DNA of 64,000 bases from an uncultured Candidatus Puniceispirillum sp. (GTDB lineage: Bacteria > Pseudomonadota > Alphaproteobacteria > Puniceispirillales > Puniceispirillaceae), in NCBI GenBank assembly GCA_905182545.1, contig CAJJBY010000002.1, forward strand, positions 157,050 to 221,049, in the 5' to 3' direction. Below, in pieces: positions 9,969-20,247 of the stretch (position 1 is its first letter; every line of letters begins with the position of its first letter). The position numbers and the translations under genes were made by a program. A model generated the notes under the pieces. It was not told the DNA's origin. It saw nothing but the letters and a program-made list of their open reading frames with translations, and ran no database searches.

Positions 9969-12619
9969 ATGAAAGTCGTCGTTGTCGAATCTCCAGCCAA
10001 GGCCAAGACCATCAACCGTTACCTCGGTGATGGCTATAAGGTGCTTGCGTCTTATGGTCATGTTTGCGATTTGCCAAGCAAGGACGGATCCGTTCTGCCT
10101 GACAATGACTTTGAGATGAAATGGCAGATTTCCAGCGGCTCTGAAAAACATCTAAAAGATATCATTGCCGCGCTGAAGGGTGCGGATAAATTGATCCTTG
10201 CGACTGACCCTGACCGCGAAGGCGAGGCCATTAGCTGGCATGTTCTCGAACAGCTAAAAGGCACGAAACATCTAAATGGTGTTGATGTCGAACGGGTTGT
10301 CTTTAACGAGGTTACCAAAACCGCGATTCTTGCCGCCATGGATAATCCGCGTCAGCTAGATGTTGAACTGATTGATGCCTATCGGGCGCGGCGTGCGCTT
10401 GATTATCTTGTCGGCTTTTCAATCTCGCCCGTTTTGTGGCGCAAATTACCCGGATCAAAATCTGCTGGACGCGTGCAATCGGTTGCGCTGCGGCTGATTT
10501 GCGAACGCGAAGCCGAGATCGAAGCCTTTCAGTCACAGGAATATTGGAGTGTTGAAGCTGCGCTAGGCCTTGCCAGCGGTGACAATTTCACAGCGCGGCT
10601 CACCCATTTGGACGGCGCCAAGCTTGGCAAGCTTGATATCACATCCGAAGCCCAAGCTACCCAAGCCGTCAATGCCATTTCAGCCGCCAAGCTTGCCGTT
10701 CAATCGGTCGAGACCAAGCGCGTGCGCCGCAACCCGCAACCGCCCTTTACCACATCAACCCTTCAGCAAGAAGCGTCGCGCAAGCTTGGCTTTTCCGCAA
10801 GCCGCACGATGCAGATCGCGCAAAAGCTATATGAAGGCATTAATATTGGCAGCGAAACCACCGGCCTGATCACCTATATGAGAACCGATGGGGTTCAGCT
10901 AGGCGGCGAAGCAATTGCCTCAATCCGCCAGAATATCGACCAGAATTTCGGCAAGCGTTATCTGCCAGATGCGCCGCGTGTCTATAAAACCAAGGCGGCA
11001 AACGCTCAAGAAGCGCATGAGGCGATCCGCCCAACCGAAATTGCACGCCACCCCAATGAAATGCGCGCCTTTCTTGATCATGACCAGTCGCGGCTTTATG
11101 AATTGATCTGGAAACGCGCCATTGCCAGCCAGATGCAATCGGCCGAGCTAGATCAGACCGGTATCGATATCGGTGATGCGGCAAACAGCGTTATCCTACG
11201 CGCCAGCGGTCAGGTGATGGTTTTTGACGGATTTTTATCGGTTTACCGCGAAAGCAAAGACGCCGCCCAAGATAATGGCAATGCCGAAAAGGCCAATGGT
11301 GATGGCGACGATAATACCGCCCTTTTGCCAAGCATGGCCAAAGGTGATCAGCTTTCCACCCATAGCGTAACGCCGGAACAGCATTTCACCCAGCCACCGC
11401 CGCGCTTTACCGATGCCAGCCTTGTCAAACGGATGGAAGAATTAGGGATTGGCCGTCCATCAACCTATGCGTCAATCATTCAGGTTTTGCAAAACCGCGA
11501 TTATGTCATCAAGGATAAAGGCCGGTTCACGCCCGAAGATCGAGGCCGGTTGGTATCGACCTTCCTTGGCAATTTCTTTGACCGCTATGTTGAATATAAT
11601 TTCACTGCCCAGCTTGAAACCCAGCTTGACGAAGTGTCGGCTGGCAATCTTGATTGGAAAACGCTGCTAGCGCATTTCTGGGGCGATTTCAAAACTGCCA
11701 TTGACGGCACCAAAGAATTAACCATCACCAATGTTCTTGATGTTCTTGACGAAGAATTGGGGCCGCATTTCTTTCAGGCTGATGAAACTGGCGCATTGAA
11801 ACGAAGCTGCCCGAATTGTGATAATGGGCGTCTTGGCCTAAAGCTTGGCAAATTTGGTGCCTTTGTTGGTTGTTCGAACTATCCGGAATGCAAATTCACC
11901 CGCCAGTTGGCAAACCAGAATGACAATGCTGATGGTGAAGCGCCCTTGACCGATAAAGAGCTTGGGCCTGATCCGGTTTCGGGTCTTCCTGTCTATTTGC
12001 GAAACGGGCCTTATGGGCCTTATGTACAAATTGGCGATCCCGAAACCAAAAAACCAAAACGCGCCTCCCTGCCCAAAGGCACAAGTGCATCATCGCTGGA
12101 TTTAGAAGCTGCGCTTAACTTGCTGGCGTTGCCACGCGATATTGAACCGCATCCCGAAACCGGTGATATGATTCAAGCTGGTCTTGGCCGGTTTGGCCCT
12201 TATTTGAAATATCAGGGCAAATTTACCAGTCTTGCACCCGATGATGATGTTCTTGAAATCGGCATCAACCGTGCTGTTGATCTTCTTGCTGAAGCCGCCA
12301 AAAAGGCCGGACGCTTGCTTGGCACGCATCCATCTGGCGGTGAAGTTCATGTCAAAAAAGGCCGGTTCGGCCCCTATGTCGAACACAACAAGCTTCGTGC
12401 CACCTTGGGCAAAGCGCATGACATCGCCGATATCAGCCTTGAAACAGCCCTAGAATTGTTGGCCGCCAAAGCAGCCAAAGGCCCCGCAACGCCAAAGAAG
12501 GCTGCACCAAAGAAAAAAGCCGCCGCCAAAAAGACAGTGACCAAAAAAGCGGCCACAAAAAAGACAGCGACCAAAAAAGCGCTACCAAAAAAACGGCTGC
12601 TAAGCAGAAAGTGGTCTAG
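9969..12619 (+). CDS. topA: DNA topoisomerase I (one-base frameshift near the C-terminus in the assembled sequence)
   Basis: TopA relaxes negative supercoils. It has the N-terminal TOPRIM domain (VVVESPAKAKTINRYLG, ATDPDREGEAISWH), the active-site tyrosine in GLITYMRTDG near residue 303, one four-cysteine zinc motif (CPNCDNGRLGLKLGKFG, GCSNYPEC), and three GRFGPY-type C-terminal repeats. A Lys/Ala/Thr tail follows. At about 12,580 one base is missing: the literal frame runs on into rnr to 12,971, while the other frame finishes ATKKTAAKQKVV and stops at TAG 12,617, directly before the rnr ATG. The restored protein is 883 residues. ATG 9969 was preferred to GTG 9966. Confidence 0.95.
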
Positions 12620-14939
12620 ATGGTGCGTAAACCGGGTGACTCCCGCCCAGATCATGCGCCGGAAAAACTGGCTTTGCCCGATGAGGCAACGGTTCTTGAC
12701 TATATCAACAGCTGCGCTGTCCCGCCAAGCCTTCGCGATATCACCCGTGCCTTTAAAATTGGGCAAGATCAACGCGCCTCGATGCGCCGGATGCTGCGCG
12801 ATATGGCCGAACGCGGCATTCTGGCCGGCGATCGCCGCGGCATTGCCGCCCCCGACACATTGCCTGAGGTCACAGTTCTTGAACTCACCGACTTTGACGA
12901 TAATGGCGATGGCATGGCGCGTCAGGCCGGAAATGATGTTGAAAACCAGCCTGAAATTCGCGTCATCCTAAGCCGCCGTGCAGGACGTGCGCCCGCTGTT
13001 GGCCAGCAGGTGCTTGCCCGCCTTGCCCGTGTAGGTCCTGCCTTATATGAGGCGCGCATCATCCGCGTTCTTGATAGCCAGCAAAAGCGGCTTTTTGGCG
13101 TTGTTGTTCCTGCCGGAAAAGGGTTTCGTCTGCAACCTGCCGATCGCGGCAAACGTGACAGCCTTATTTTGACGGCAAATGATAAAATCACCCTCACGGC
13201 TGGCGATCTGGTCGAGGCTGAATTACTGCCCTCACGGGGCTATATTGGCAAAAATGCGCGGGTCATCACCAATCTTGGCAATGCCGGATCACCTGGTGCA
13301 TTTAGCGCGCTTGCCCTTGCCGAATTTGGCATCAGACATCAATTTCCCGATGCGGCAATCAGCGAGTCACAGGGCTTAAAGATACCGCCAGTAAAAGGCC
13401 GACGTGACCTTCGCGATCATCCGCTTGTGACGATTGACGGGGCTGATGCGCGTGATTTTGATGATGCGGTTTTTGCCGAACCAGCTGAAAATGGCGGTTG
13501 GCGTCTTCTTGTTGCCATTGCCGATGTATCGCATTACGTCCGCCCTGACAGCGCGCTTGATCAGGAAGCGCGCAAACGCGGCAATTCGGTCTATCTACCC
13601 GATCGTGTTGTACCAATGCTTCCCGAGGCGATCTCGAATGATCTTTGCTCGCTGCGGCCACATGAAGACCGCGCGGTGATGGTTGCCGAAATCCACATTG
13701 ATAAAAATGGCAAACGCCTATCGCATCATATTGAACGCGCCTTGATCCGGTCACACGCCAGATTGACCTATGATCAGGTTCAGGCGGTTTTTGATGGGGT
13801 GATGGATGAGTCTGATTGCGATGTACCGCATGGCTGCCTTCACGCATTATTCGGTGCATGGCGGGCGCTTGATCAAGACCGGCAAGACCGCGAACCCTTG
13901 GCACTGAACCTGAAAGAACGCCGCGTTGTGATGGATGAAACCGGCAAAGCCATTGCCATTTCCCAACGATCACAAACCGAATCGCAACGCTTGATTGAAG
14001 ATTTCATGATTGCGGCGAATGTCGCGGCGGCCGATAGTTTGATTGCCAGTCATCAACCATGCGTCTTTCGCGTTCATGACACGCCTGATCCGAAAAAAGC
14101 GGCCACGCTTACCAAGCTTGCCGAGTCTGTTGGCGGCAACTTTACCACCGGACAGGTGCTTCGTCCCTATCATTTCAACCAGATTCTGGCGCTTGCTGAA
14201 AACACCCCCGATGCTTTAACGGTGAATGAGGCGGTGTTGCGTAGTCAGGCAAAAGCTGTCTATAGCATCGATAATATCGGGCATTTCGGGTTATCGCTTC
14301 GCAATTATGCACATTTCACCTCGCCAATCAGGCGTTATGCTGATCTGCTTGTCCATCGTGCGCTTGTCGATGCCGCTGCAGGCCGAAAAACCGGCCCAAA
14401 GGACGGCTTGAATGGCATGCCACTTGATCAGATTGCCGAAATTTGCACGCATATTTCAGAAACCGAGGCCAATGCGGCCGCGGCGGAACGCCGAACCATT
14501 GACCGTTTTGCCGCTGCCCTGTTTGAAGCGCGGCTTGGCGCGGTGGTAGATGGCGTAATTGTCGCCATTACCGGTTTTGGGGCTTTTATCCGGCTTGAAG
14601 ATGGCGCCGCTGACGGATTATTGCCGCTGAACGGCTTTCCTGACGATTTTTACGACTATGATGAAGCCACGCAATCGCTCGAAGGGCGGCATAATGGCTG
14701 GCGCTTTGTCATGGGACTGTCTTTGCGGGTTAAAGTGACTGAGGTCACGCCAGTATCGGGCGGCATTCTTTTGGAATGGGTTGAAGGCGGTCTGCAAAGC
14801 GAGAAATCTGCCCGTAAATCAGCAAAATACGCAAAAAAACATGGCGCCAACACATCGGGCCGCAGGTGCCAGAACAAAGTCGGCCAATGGCCGCAATGCG
14901 TCAGGGCATAGCAAAGGGTCGAAACGAAAAAGACGATGA
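12620..14939 (+). CDS. rnr: Ribonuclease R (probable one-base shift in its basic tail)
   Basis: RNase R is a processive 3'-5' exoribonuclease that unwinds structured RNA. An N-terminal winged helix and OB folds precede the RNB domain, whose catalytic acidic cluster is TIDGADARDFDDAVFAEP near residue 275; SNDLCSLRPHEDRAVM and NYAHFTSPIRRYADLLVHRAL follow, then an S1 domain (GVIVAITGFGAFIRLEDGAA). The literal frame ends at 14,911 with a non-basic CQNKVGQWPQCVRA. Dropping one base near 14,867 instead gives ARTKSANGRNASGHSKGS then KRKRR and a stop at 14,939, the lysine/arginine tail usual for this family (772 residues). The start abuts the topA stop. Confidence 0.93.
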
Positions 14940-15032
14940 TCTGCGCTTGACATTTGTTGCGATTTACCCCAATTTGCGCGCAGTTTTCCAAGAAGGGTCC
15001 AACCAAAAACCCCCAATTTAGGAGTATGTGTC

Positions 15033-15200
15033 ATGGCGAAGCCAGCGACCCTGCAAATTAAACTCGTAAGCACAGCTGACACTGGGTACTTTTATGTGAC
15101 CAAAAAGAACCCACGCACCAAGCCTGAAAAGCTGGAGCTGAAGAAGTATGACCCACGCGCTCGTAAGCATGTCATCTTCCGCGAATCAAAAATCAAATAG
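15033..15200 (+). CDS. rpmG: 50S ribosomal protein L33
   Basis: A 55-residue basic protein, [20 protein letters not shown] through [11 protein letters not shown], matching the alphaproteobacterial L33 form, which lacks zinc cysteines. A TAGGAG ribosome-binding site sits about 10 bp before the ATG. A TTGACA hexamer at 14,947-14,952 could be part of its own promoter, although no strong -10 box follows. The topA-rnr-rpmG order is a common alphaproteobacterial arrangement. Confidence 0.96.
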   Translation: MAKPATLQIKLVSTADTGYFYVTKKNPRTKPEKLELKKYDPRARKHVIFRESKIK

Positions 15201-15227
15201 CCTGACAATCGGGCCAAAAGGCCGGAT

Positions 15228-16130
15228 ATGTATTTAGGGCTATCTATTGAAAATAGCGTTATAAACGCCGCCATCCTAAACGATTGCGGTGATTTTGTTT
15301 GGCAAGACAGTCACAGCCTTGACCATGACAAAATTTCCAATTTGCTGGAAATTTGCGGTGCCCTCGTTGCGAACGCGGCCAAAGCGCATCCCAATCTGTC
15401 CCAATCCATTGCGGTTAGCGCGCAAGGCGGCTTTATCGGCCAGCCAAGCCCGCCTGACGGCCTGAAATGTCTTGCTGGCACAGATTTAAAGGCAAATTTA
15501 CAAGCCAGCCTCGGACGTGCTGTTGCCTTGGCAAGCCCCGGACAAGCCCTCGCCCTTTATGAAAGTCGTTTTGGCGCGGCAAAAGATAGCGCCGTTGCCT
15601 GCGCCCTTTATCTCGATAATCATGTTTTCGGCGGCGTGACTTTTGGTCAAAAACTATGGCGCGGCGCTAACCGCATTGTTGGCGCATGGGGTCATACCCC
15701 GCTTGCCTGGCCAGTGCCGCACGAACTTGATGGACGCGATTGCTGGTGTGGACGCACCGGATGCCTTGATTGTTTTTTATCGCTTGGCGGACTGGAAACC
15801 GAATATCACAATATCACCCAGACACGCCTTGATATCAAAGCGATTGCGGCGGCAGCCGATGCCAACGATCTGGTCGCGTCAAGCGTTTTGCAGGTTCTAG
15901 ATGACCGCATTGGCCGAACCACTGCGATGATCATCAATATGTTTGATCCTGATGTGATTATTCTTGGCGGCCGTCTTGCCGGCCTTGATCGGCTTTACCA
16001 GAATGTGCCGCGCAAATGGCCTGGCTATCTCTTGGTTGAACGCAATGAAACGAAATTGCAAAAAGCCAATCAAGATGTATTTACGCTGGCCAAGGGCGCA
16101 GCCTGTCTTGCCATCGACCCAGCCATTTAG
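15228..16130 (+). CDS. ROK-family protein with degenerate kinase motifs
   Basis: A 300-residue protein of the ROK (repressor, ORF, kinase) sugar-kinase fold. The structural zinc site is intact: GHTPLAWP, then CWCGRTGCLDCF near residue 180. The late MFDPDVIILGG motif is also present. The N-terminal phosphate loop, normally DxGGTK, reads LGLSIENSV, and the catalytic NDAN region reads ASPGQALALYESRFG with no catalytic Asp at that position. The fold is therefore secure, but kinase activity is doubtful; a sensor or non-catalytic role is possible. It starts 27 bp after rpmG and may share its transcript. Confidence 0.75.
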   Translation: MYLGLSIENSVINAAILNDCGDFVWQDSHSLDHDKISNLLEICGALVANAAKAHPNLSQSIAVSAQGGFIGQPSPPDGLKCLAGTDLKANLQASLGRAVALASPGQALALYESRFGAAKDSAVACALYLDNHVFGGVTFGQKLWRGANRIVGAWGHTPLAWPVPHELDGRDCWCGRTGCLDCFLSLGGLETEYHNITQTRLDIKAIAAAADANDLVASSVLQVLDDRIGRTTAMIINMFDPDVIILGGRLAGLDRLYQNVPRKWPGYLLVERNETKLQKANQDVFTLAKGAACLAIDPAI

Positions 16131-16164
16131 CCATCACCGCATCAATGGCCATCGCAATTGGCAA

Positions 16165-16992
16165 TTAGGGACAGGTTGGCGTTTCGACACTTTCCAGCTT
16201 TAGCAATTTGGCAATGATGGTAAAATCACCATAATCAATGATATACCGACGAATTACGCCATTTGGCTGCATTGAATATTGAATTTCATATTCAGGTGCG
16301 GCCGCTATCGCTGTGGGTTTGAAATAGGCAATCTGGACTGGCCAATAGCCATCTTGGCCAAATTCACCCATCTGAATGGCCGCCTCTTCAACGCGCCACC
16401 CACCAATAACCGTATTGGTCGATAACAGCGCATCATCAGGCTTAGCACCGGTAAATACTGACGCAGCAAGCATGGTTTTGCCATTTTCGGCGCTATCAAT
16501 AATCGCATTCAAATGCCGCATTGGAAAATAGGTATCGGCTGGCAAAGCCACTGCCATCTCATCAGCCATTGAAAAATACGCATCGCCACCGCCAGATTTT
16601 ATTTCGGCAAAGCCGCCAAAATCTTTTGCCGCTTCAAAGCTGCTATTTTCGCTGATCTCGAAACTATACATATCGCCTTTGTCGGATTCCCAGGACTCAA
16701 AGCGCGACAAAATCCGGTCACGGCTGCCTTCTTGGCCGCCAAATTCAATCAGATATTCTTCGTTAGAACGCCATCCATCGCAATCACGATCAAGCGTAAA
16801 TGCCGATCGGCCACTAACGGCCTGCACATTGGAGTTCTGGTCAGCTACACCAAGCTGCATATCATAAAATGCGCGATGCGGCGTCACCGTTGCGGCAACA
16901 GCCTGACTGCTAAGGCCGACGGCCCCTACCAGCATGAATAGAGCTGTTGTGGCATTTTTAATCTTTTCAGATGGGTTTTGAATTTTTGTCAT
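16165..16992 (-). CDS. EipB-family (DUF1849) periplasmic envelope-integrity protein
   Basis: A 275-residue protein with an N-terminal signal peptide (TALFMLVGAVGLSSQAVAA). It has the EipB/DUF1849 pattern: PHRAFYDMQLG at the mature start, RDCDGWRSNEEYLIEFGG, FESWESDKGDMYSFE and LPADTYFPMRHLNAII. One cysteine lies in RDCDGW and one in the terminal ETPTCP, the pair that forms a disulfide in characterised Brucella EipB. The family is an alphaproteobacterial beta-spiral protein needed for envelope integrity. It is convergent with the ROK gene and divergent from rnd. Confidence 0.85.
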   Translation of the reverse strand: MTKIQNPSEKIKNATTALFMLVGAVGLSSQAVAATVTPHRAFYDMQLGVADQNSNVQAVSGRSAFTLDRDCDGWRSNEEYLIEFGGQEGSRDRILSRFESWESDKGDMYSFEISENSSFEAAKDFGGFAEIKSGGGDAYFSMADEMAVALPADTYFPMRHLNAIIDSAENGKTMLAASVFTGAKPDDALLSTNTVIGGWRVEEAAIQMGEFGQDGYWPVQIAYFKPTAIAAAPEYEIQYSMQPNGVIRRYIIDYGDFTIIAKLLKLESVETPTCP

Positions 16993-17090
16993 GACTTAGA
17001 TTTAGGAGCGCTATTCGACGAAATCAATAGGTTTGCCTTTCAGAAGCGTGCTTTTTGCCGTATATCATCGAGGACTAAGCGAGGTAATTA

Positions 17091-18296
17091 ATGAAACGAC
17101 ATGCCAGCCAAGCGAGCAGCAATGACGCAAATGTGCCAAAGGCAGCACCGCCTATCGCCACAAATGACGAGCTGAACGCCATCTTAACACAATATCAAAA
17201 TGCCGAATTTTTGGCGGTCGATACTGAATTTCTGCGCGAGCGCACCTATTATCCTCAATTATGTCTGATCCAGATCAGCGATGGCGTTGATGCTGTTGCG
17301 ATTGATCCGCTTGCCCCCAATCTTGACCTAAACCCGCTTTGGGATTTGATGCGCAATCAAAATATCACCAAAGTGTTTCACGCTGGCAATCAAGATATGG
17401 AAATCTTTTTGCATCTGATGGGCAGCCTGCCTGAGCCAATCTATGATACGCAGATTGCGGCGATGGTTTGCGGGCTTGGCGACCAGGTTGGCTATGACAA
17501 GCTGGTCAAGGCCATGCTTGATCATGATATTGATAAAACCTCACGCTTTACCGATTGGTCAAAACGCCCATTGAGCAACCGTCAGATTGTCTATGCGCTT
17601 GATGATGTGATCTATCTTGCAAAATTATATCCCCTGATGCGCAGCAAGCTGGAGGCCGAAAACCGCAGCCATTGGCTTGATGAAGAATATGCCAAATCAA
17701 ATGATCCGGCGACTTATGTCACCGCGCCCGATGCCGCATGGCAAAAGCTCAAAGTGCGGAATATGCGTCCGGCACCATTATTGCGGCTGATGCATCTGGC
17801 AGCATGGCGTGAAAGAGAAGCGCAAAGTCGCGATTTGCCAAGAAACAGGGTGATCCGTGACGAAACCTTGATCGATCTTGCTGGATCAAATCCTAAAGAC
17901 CGGAATGATTTTGCCAATATCCGCAATTTTCCGGGTGGCAAAGATGGCAAGCTGGTTGCCCCAATTAGCAAGATTTTGGATATGGTTGCCGCCATGCCAT
18001 CATCATCGCTTCCCGAGGCAGAAAAACGCGGCCCAGTAAAACGCCCACCTGCCGCGGTGATGGAGCTTCTTCGGGTGCTGCTAAAACATGTAACTGACAA
18101 GCATGATATTGCGCCAAGATTGATTGCTTCTGCGGATGAATTGGAATTGATGGCAAGCGATGATGAAGCACCGATTCGCGCATTAAATGGATGGCGCCGT
18201 GAAATTTTTGGTGATCTGGCATTGCGCCTAAAACAGGGTGAAATTGCCCTTGCCGTCAAAAAGGGCCGCATTGTTCTAATCGAAAATAACGGCTAG
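17091..18296 (+). CDS. rnd: Ribonuclease D
   Basis: RNase D trims the 3' ends of tRNA precursors and other small RNAs. The 401-residue protein has DEDD exonuclease motifs: AVDTEFLRERTYYPQLCLIQ near residue 43, VFHAGNQDMEIFL, and YALDDVIYLAKLYPLM in the third motif. An HRDC domain follows (LAAWREREAQSRDLPRNRVI) with a second HRDC-like part at the C-terminus. The first 20 or so residues are Ser/Ala-rich and extra to the family. It is convergent with hdaA. Confidence 0.95.
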   Translation: MKRHASQASSNDANVPKAAPPIATNDELNAILTQYQNAEFLAVDTEFLRERTYYPQLCLIQISDGVDAVAIDPLAPNLDLNPLWDLMRNQNITKVFHAGNQDMEIFLHLMGSLPEPIYDTQIAAMVCGLGDQVGYDKLVKAMLDHDIDKTSRFTDWSKRPLSNRQIVYALDDVIYLAKLYPLMRSKLEAENRSHWLDEEYAKSNDPATYVTAPDAAWQKLKVRNMRPAPLLRLMHLAAWREREAQSRDLPRNRVIRDETLIDLAGSNPKDRNDFANIRNFPGGKDGKLVAPISKILDMVAAMPSSSLPEAEKRGPVKRPPAAVMELLRVLLKHVTDKHDIAPRLIASADELELMASDDEAPIRALNGWRREIFGDLALRLKQGEIALAVKKGRIVLIENNG

Positions 18297-18319
18297 CCCG
18301 ATATGGCCATGGCGCCTAG

Positions 18320-18982
18320 CTATGGCAATTCGTCAAACATGGCGCGCGCCAGCGACACCGATAATGGTTTGCGTTCGGCCATTGATCGGCGATCAAGCGC
18401 GCAGGCAATATTTTGAACGGCGCTGAATGACCGTTCCATGCGCCCCACAAGATAAGTCAGCAGTGACGGCGATGCCAGCATTTGCCGATCGGCAAAATAT
18501 TTATCCAACAGCGCATAAAGCAAATCATCATCAGGCAGATCAATACGCGCCATATTCACCGCCCGCATGCGTGACCGCAAATCGGGCAATTGCCAATTCA
18601 TTTGCCCAACTGGCGTTTGTGACAGCAAAAGCGACCCGCCCTGGTCAGCCGCACAGCGATTGAAGAAATGAAACAATGCTTCTTCATTCCATTTGTCGTT
18701 GGCATCAATATTGTCAAAAACATAAAAGGTAGGTTCAGGCGGTATTTGTCCTGCCTCCAACGTGACAAAGTGATGGCTACTACCGATAAGCGATTGCCAG
18801 ATTGCCGCAAGATGCGATTTTCCCGCGCCTGATGGCCCAACAAGATTTAGCGCCCGACAACTGCCCCGCCAATCCGGCCATTGATCAATTGAGGCCACGG
18901 CCAAGGCATTGCAATCACTGACAATAAAATCAGCACGCCCAGCCACTTGGCGAAAGGGTAGTTCAAGCGGTAATTGTTTCAT
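18320..18982 (-). CDS. DnaA-related regulatory inactivator (HdaA/Hda)
   Basis: A 220-residue AAA+ protein lacking DnaA's DNA-binding domain, as in Hda, which with the sliding clamp promotes ATP hydrolysis on DnaA. It has an N-terminal clamp-binding-like QLPLELPFR, Walker A GPSGAGKSHLAAIW, Walker B FYVFDNIDAND, and the sensor region LRSRMRAVNMARIDLPDDDLL. It lies 18 bp downstream of the DUF2066 gene on the same strand, as often seen in Alphaproteobacteria. Confidence 0.9.
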   Translation of the reverse strand: MKQLPLELPFRQVAGRADFIVSDCNALAVASIDQWPDWRGSCRALNLVGPSGAGKSHLAAIWQSLIGSSHHFVTLEAGQIPPEPTFYVFDNIDANDKWNEEALFHFFNRCAADQGGSLLLSQTPVGQMNWQLPDLRSRMRAVNMARIDLPDDDLLYALLDKYFADRQMLASPSLLTYLVGRMERSFSAVQNIACALDRRSMAERKPLSVSLARAMFDELP

Positions 18983-19000
18983 AACAATTGATCCATCGCC

Positions 19001-20155
19001 CTAGCTGTTTTTCGGCTTGGCTTTGATCAGCAGACGACCATCATCATCGACAAGCTCTAACTTATGCGGGGCAAGCGCATTGCCCAAGGCTTCGCGCGAT
19101 CCGACAAGCCGCAAAACAACCTGTCCGCCCTTTGTATCAAGCGACAAGATGTCATAGCTTTGAACCACCGCCACCTCATTCAAGACCGTTAGGCGCTTTG
19201 CCCAGTCCTTGATTGAAGACACCGGCATGAAAACCGTTAAATAATCGGCGACAGCGCCATCAATCAGATTGGCCATATGCCAGCTTGAGTCCATCTTGGC
19301 GATGATTTTCCGGCGCATTTTGTCAAGACCGTCTTGATCCAGATTGGTCACTATCATCTGATCGCCATAAAGAATATCGGTTAGCAATTGGCCGTTTTTA
19401 TCAAATAGCCGTGCGGTGATCGTGATGACCGACTTTGAGCCCTCATAATCGAGTGCGGCCATTACCACCATTATCTGTTCGGCTTTGACAAGGCTGGCAG
19501 CAGCCGCCAATTTGGCCGGTTTGGCATCGGCCAGATCTTCACCGCGAAACTGGCGCTCATTGATCAAATTACGATCAAGCTGGCGCAATGATAACAAGCC
19601 GCTGTAAGACGCCACCGCATCCCACCAGCTCGCAAGCCATTTATTGTCACGATACCATGCCCGCGCGCCATCCGGGCCTTTCCAAACAGGCACAACCAGA
19701 ATGGGCGGGCTTTGCAGTTCTGACCATTGCAATCCAGCAGCGATCATTGCTTGACGCAGCCGCGACGCGTCAAAACAGAAATCCAGCGTCGCGATATAGC
19801 GTTTTTCTATATTATTTTCTTCAACAATATGGGTGAAATCGGAAAAATTATCGAGATCATGCACCGCCATGAATTGCGCCTGACCTTCGGCGGTTGGCAG
19901 CAATCGATCCAGAACAATTGCAAAGGCCCGTTCTGCGGCATTGCGAATCCCCATATCGCGCGCTTTTGACGCATTTTCAGCGCGTTGGTCAATTTGAACG
20001 CCAGCAACACCAAATATCGGCTCATTACAGCGATCATTGGCCGCCAGAGCCGGTTCACTGATGGCAAGACCAAGCGTCAAAACCACCAGCAGTCTGGACT
20101 GGTGGCGAAATAGTGTGATTAAGTGAAAGATAAATGCTGCGCACATGTCGTCCAA
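19001..20155 (-). CDS. DUF2066 secreted or membrane-anchored protein
   Basis: A 384-residue protein with an N-terminal hydrophobic segment (LLVVLTLGLAISEPALA) that should act as a signal peptide. The DUF2066 body includes VDQRAENASKARDMGIRNAAERAF-like sequence near residue 53, IEKRYIATLDFCFDASRLRQAM, and PPILVVPVWKGPDGARAWY. Function is not established for the family; it is usually encoded beside hda and purM in Alphaproteobacteria, as here. Three ATGs lie close together at the start; the first is used. It shares about 90 bp of upstream sequence with divergent purM. Confidence 0.8.
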   Translation of the reverse strand: MDDMCAAFIFHLITLFRHQSRLLVVLTLGLAISEPALAANDRCNEPIFGVAGVQIDQRAENASKARDMGIRNAAERAFAIVLDRLLPTAEGQAQFMAVHDLDNFSDFTHIVEENNIEKRYIATLDFCFDASRLRQAMIAAGLQWSELQSPPILVVPVWKGPDGARAWYRDNKWLASWWDAVASYSGLLSLRQLDRNLINERQFRGEDLADAKPAKLAAAASLVKAEQIMVVMAALDYEGSKSVITITARLFDKNGQLLTDILYGDQMIVTNLDQDGLDKMRRKIIAKMDSSWHMANLIDGAVADYLTVFMPVSSIKDWAKRLTVLNEVAVVQSYDILSLDTKGGQVVLRLVGSREALGNALAPHKLELVDDDGRLLIKAKPKNS

Positions 20156-20247
20156 TGCCTATTATGCGGGTTGTTTCTCTGCCAATTTTGAAACTGCCAA
20201 AACGAATTACTTAAAGTCTTATATCATTCCTAATCATCGAGGCCAGC

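Noticed and set aside
12620..12971. Literal extension of topA by about 117 residues into rnr
   Set aside because: It overlaps the well-supported rnr frame, has no family resemblance, and follows a one-base loss; the alternative frame ends in a natural lysine-rich tail directly before the rnr ATG.
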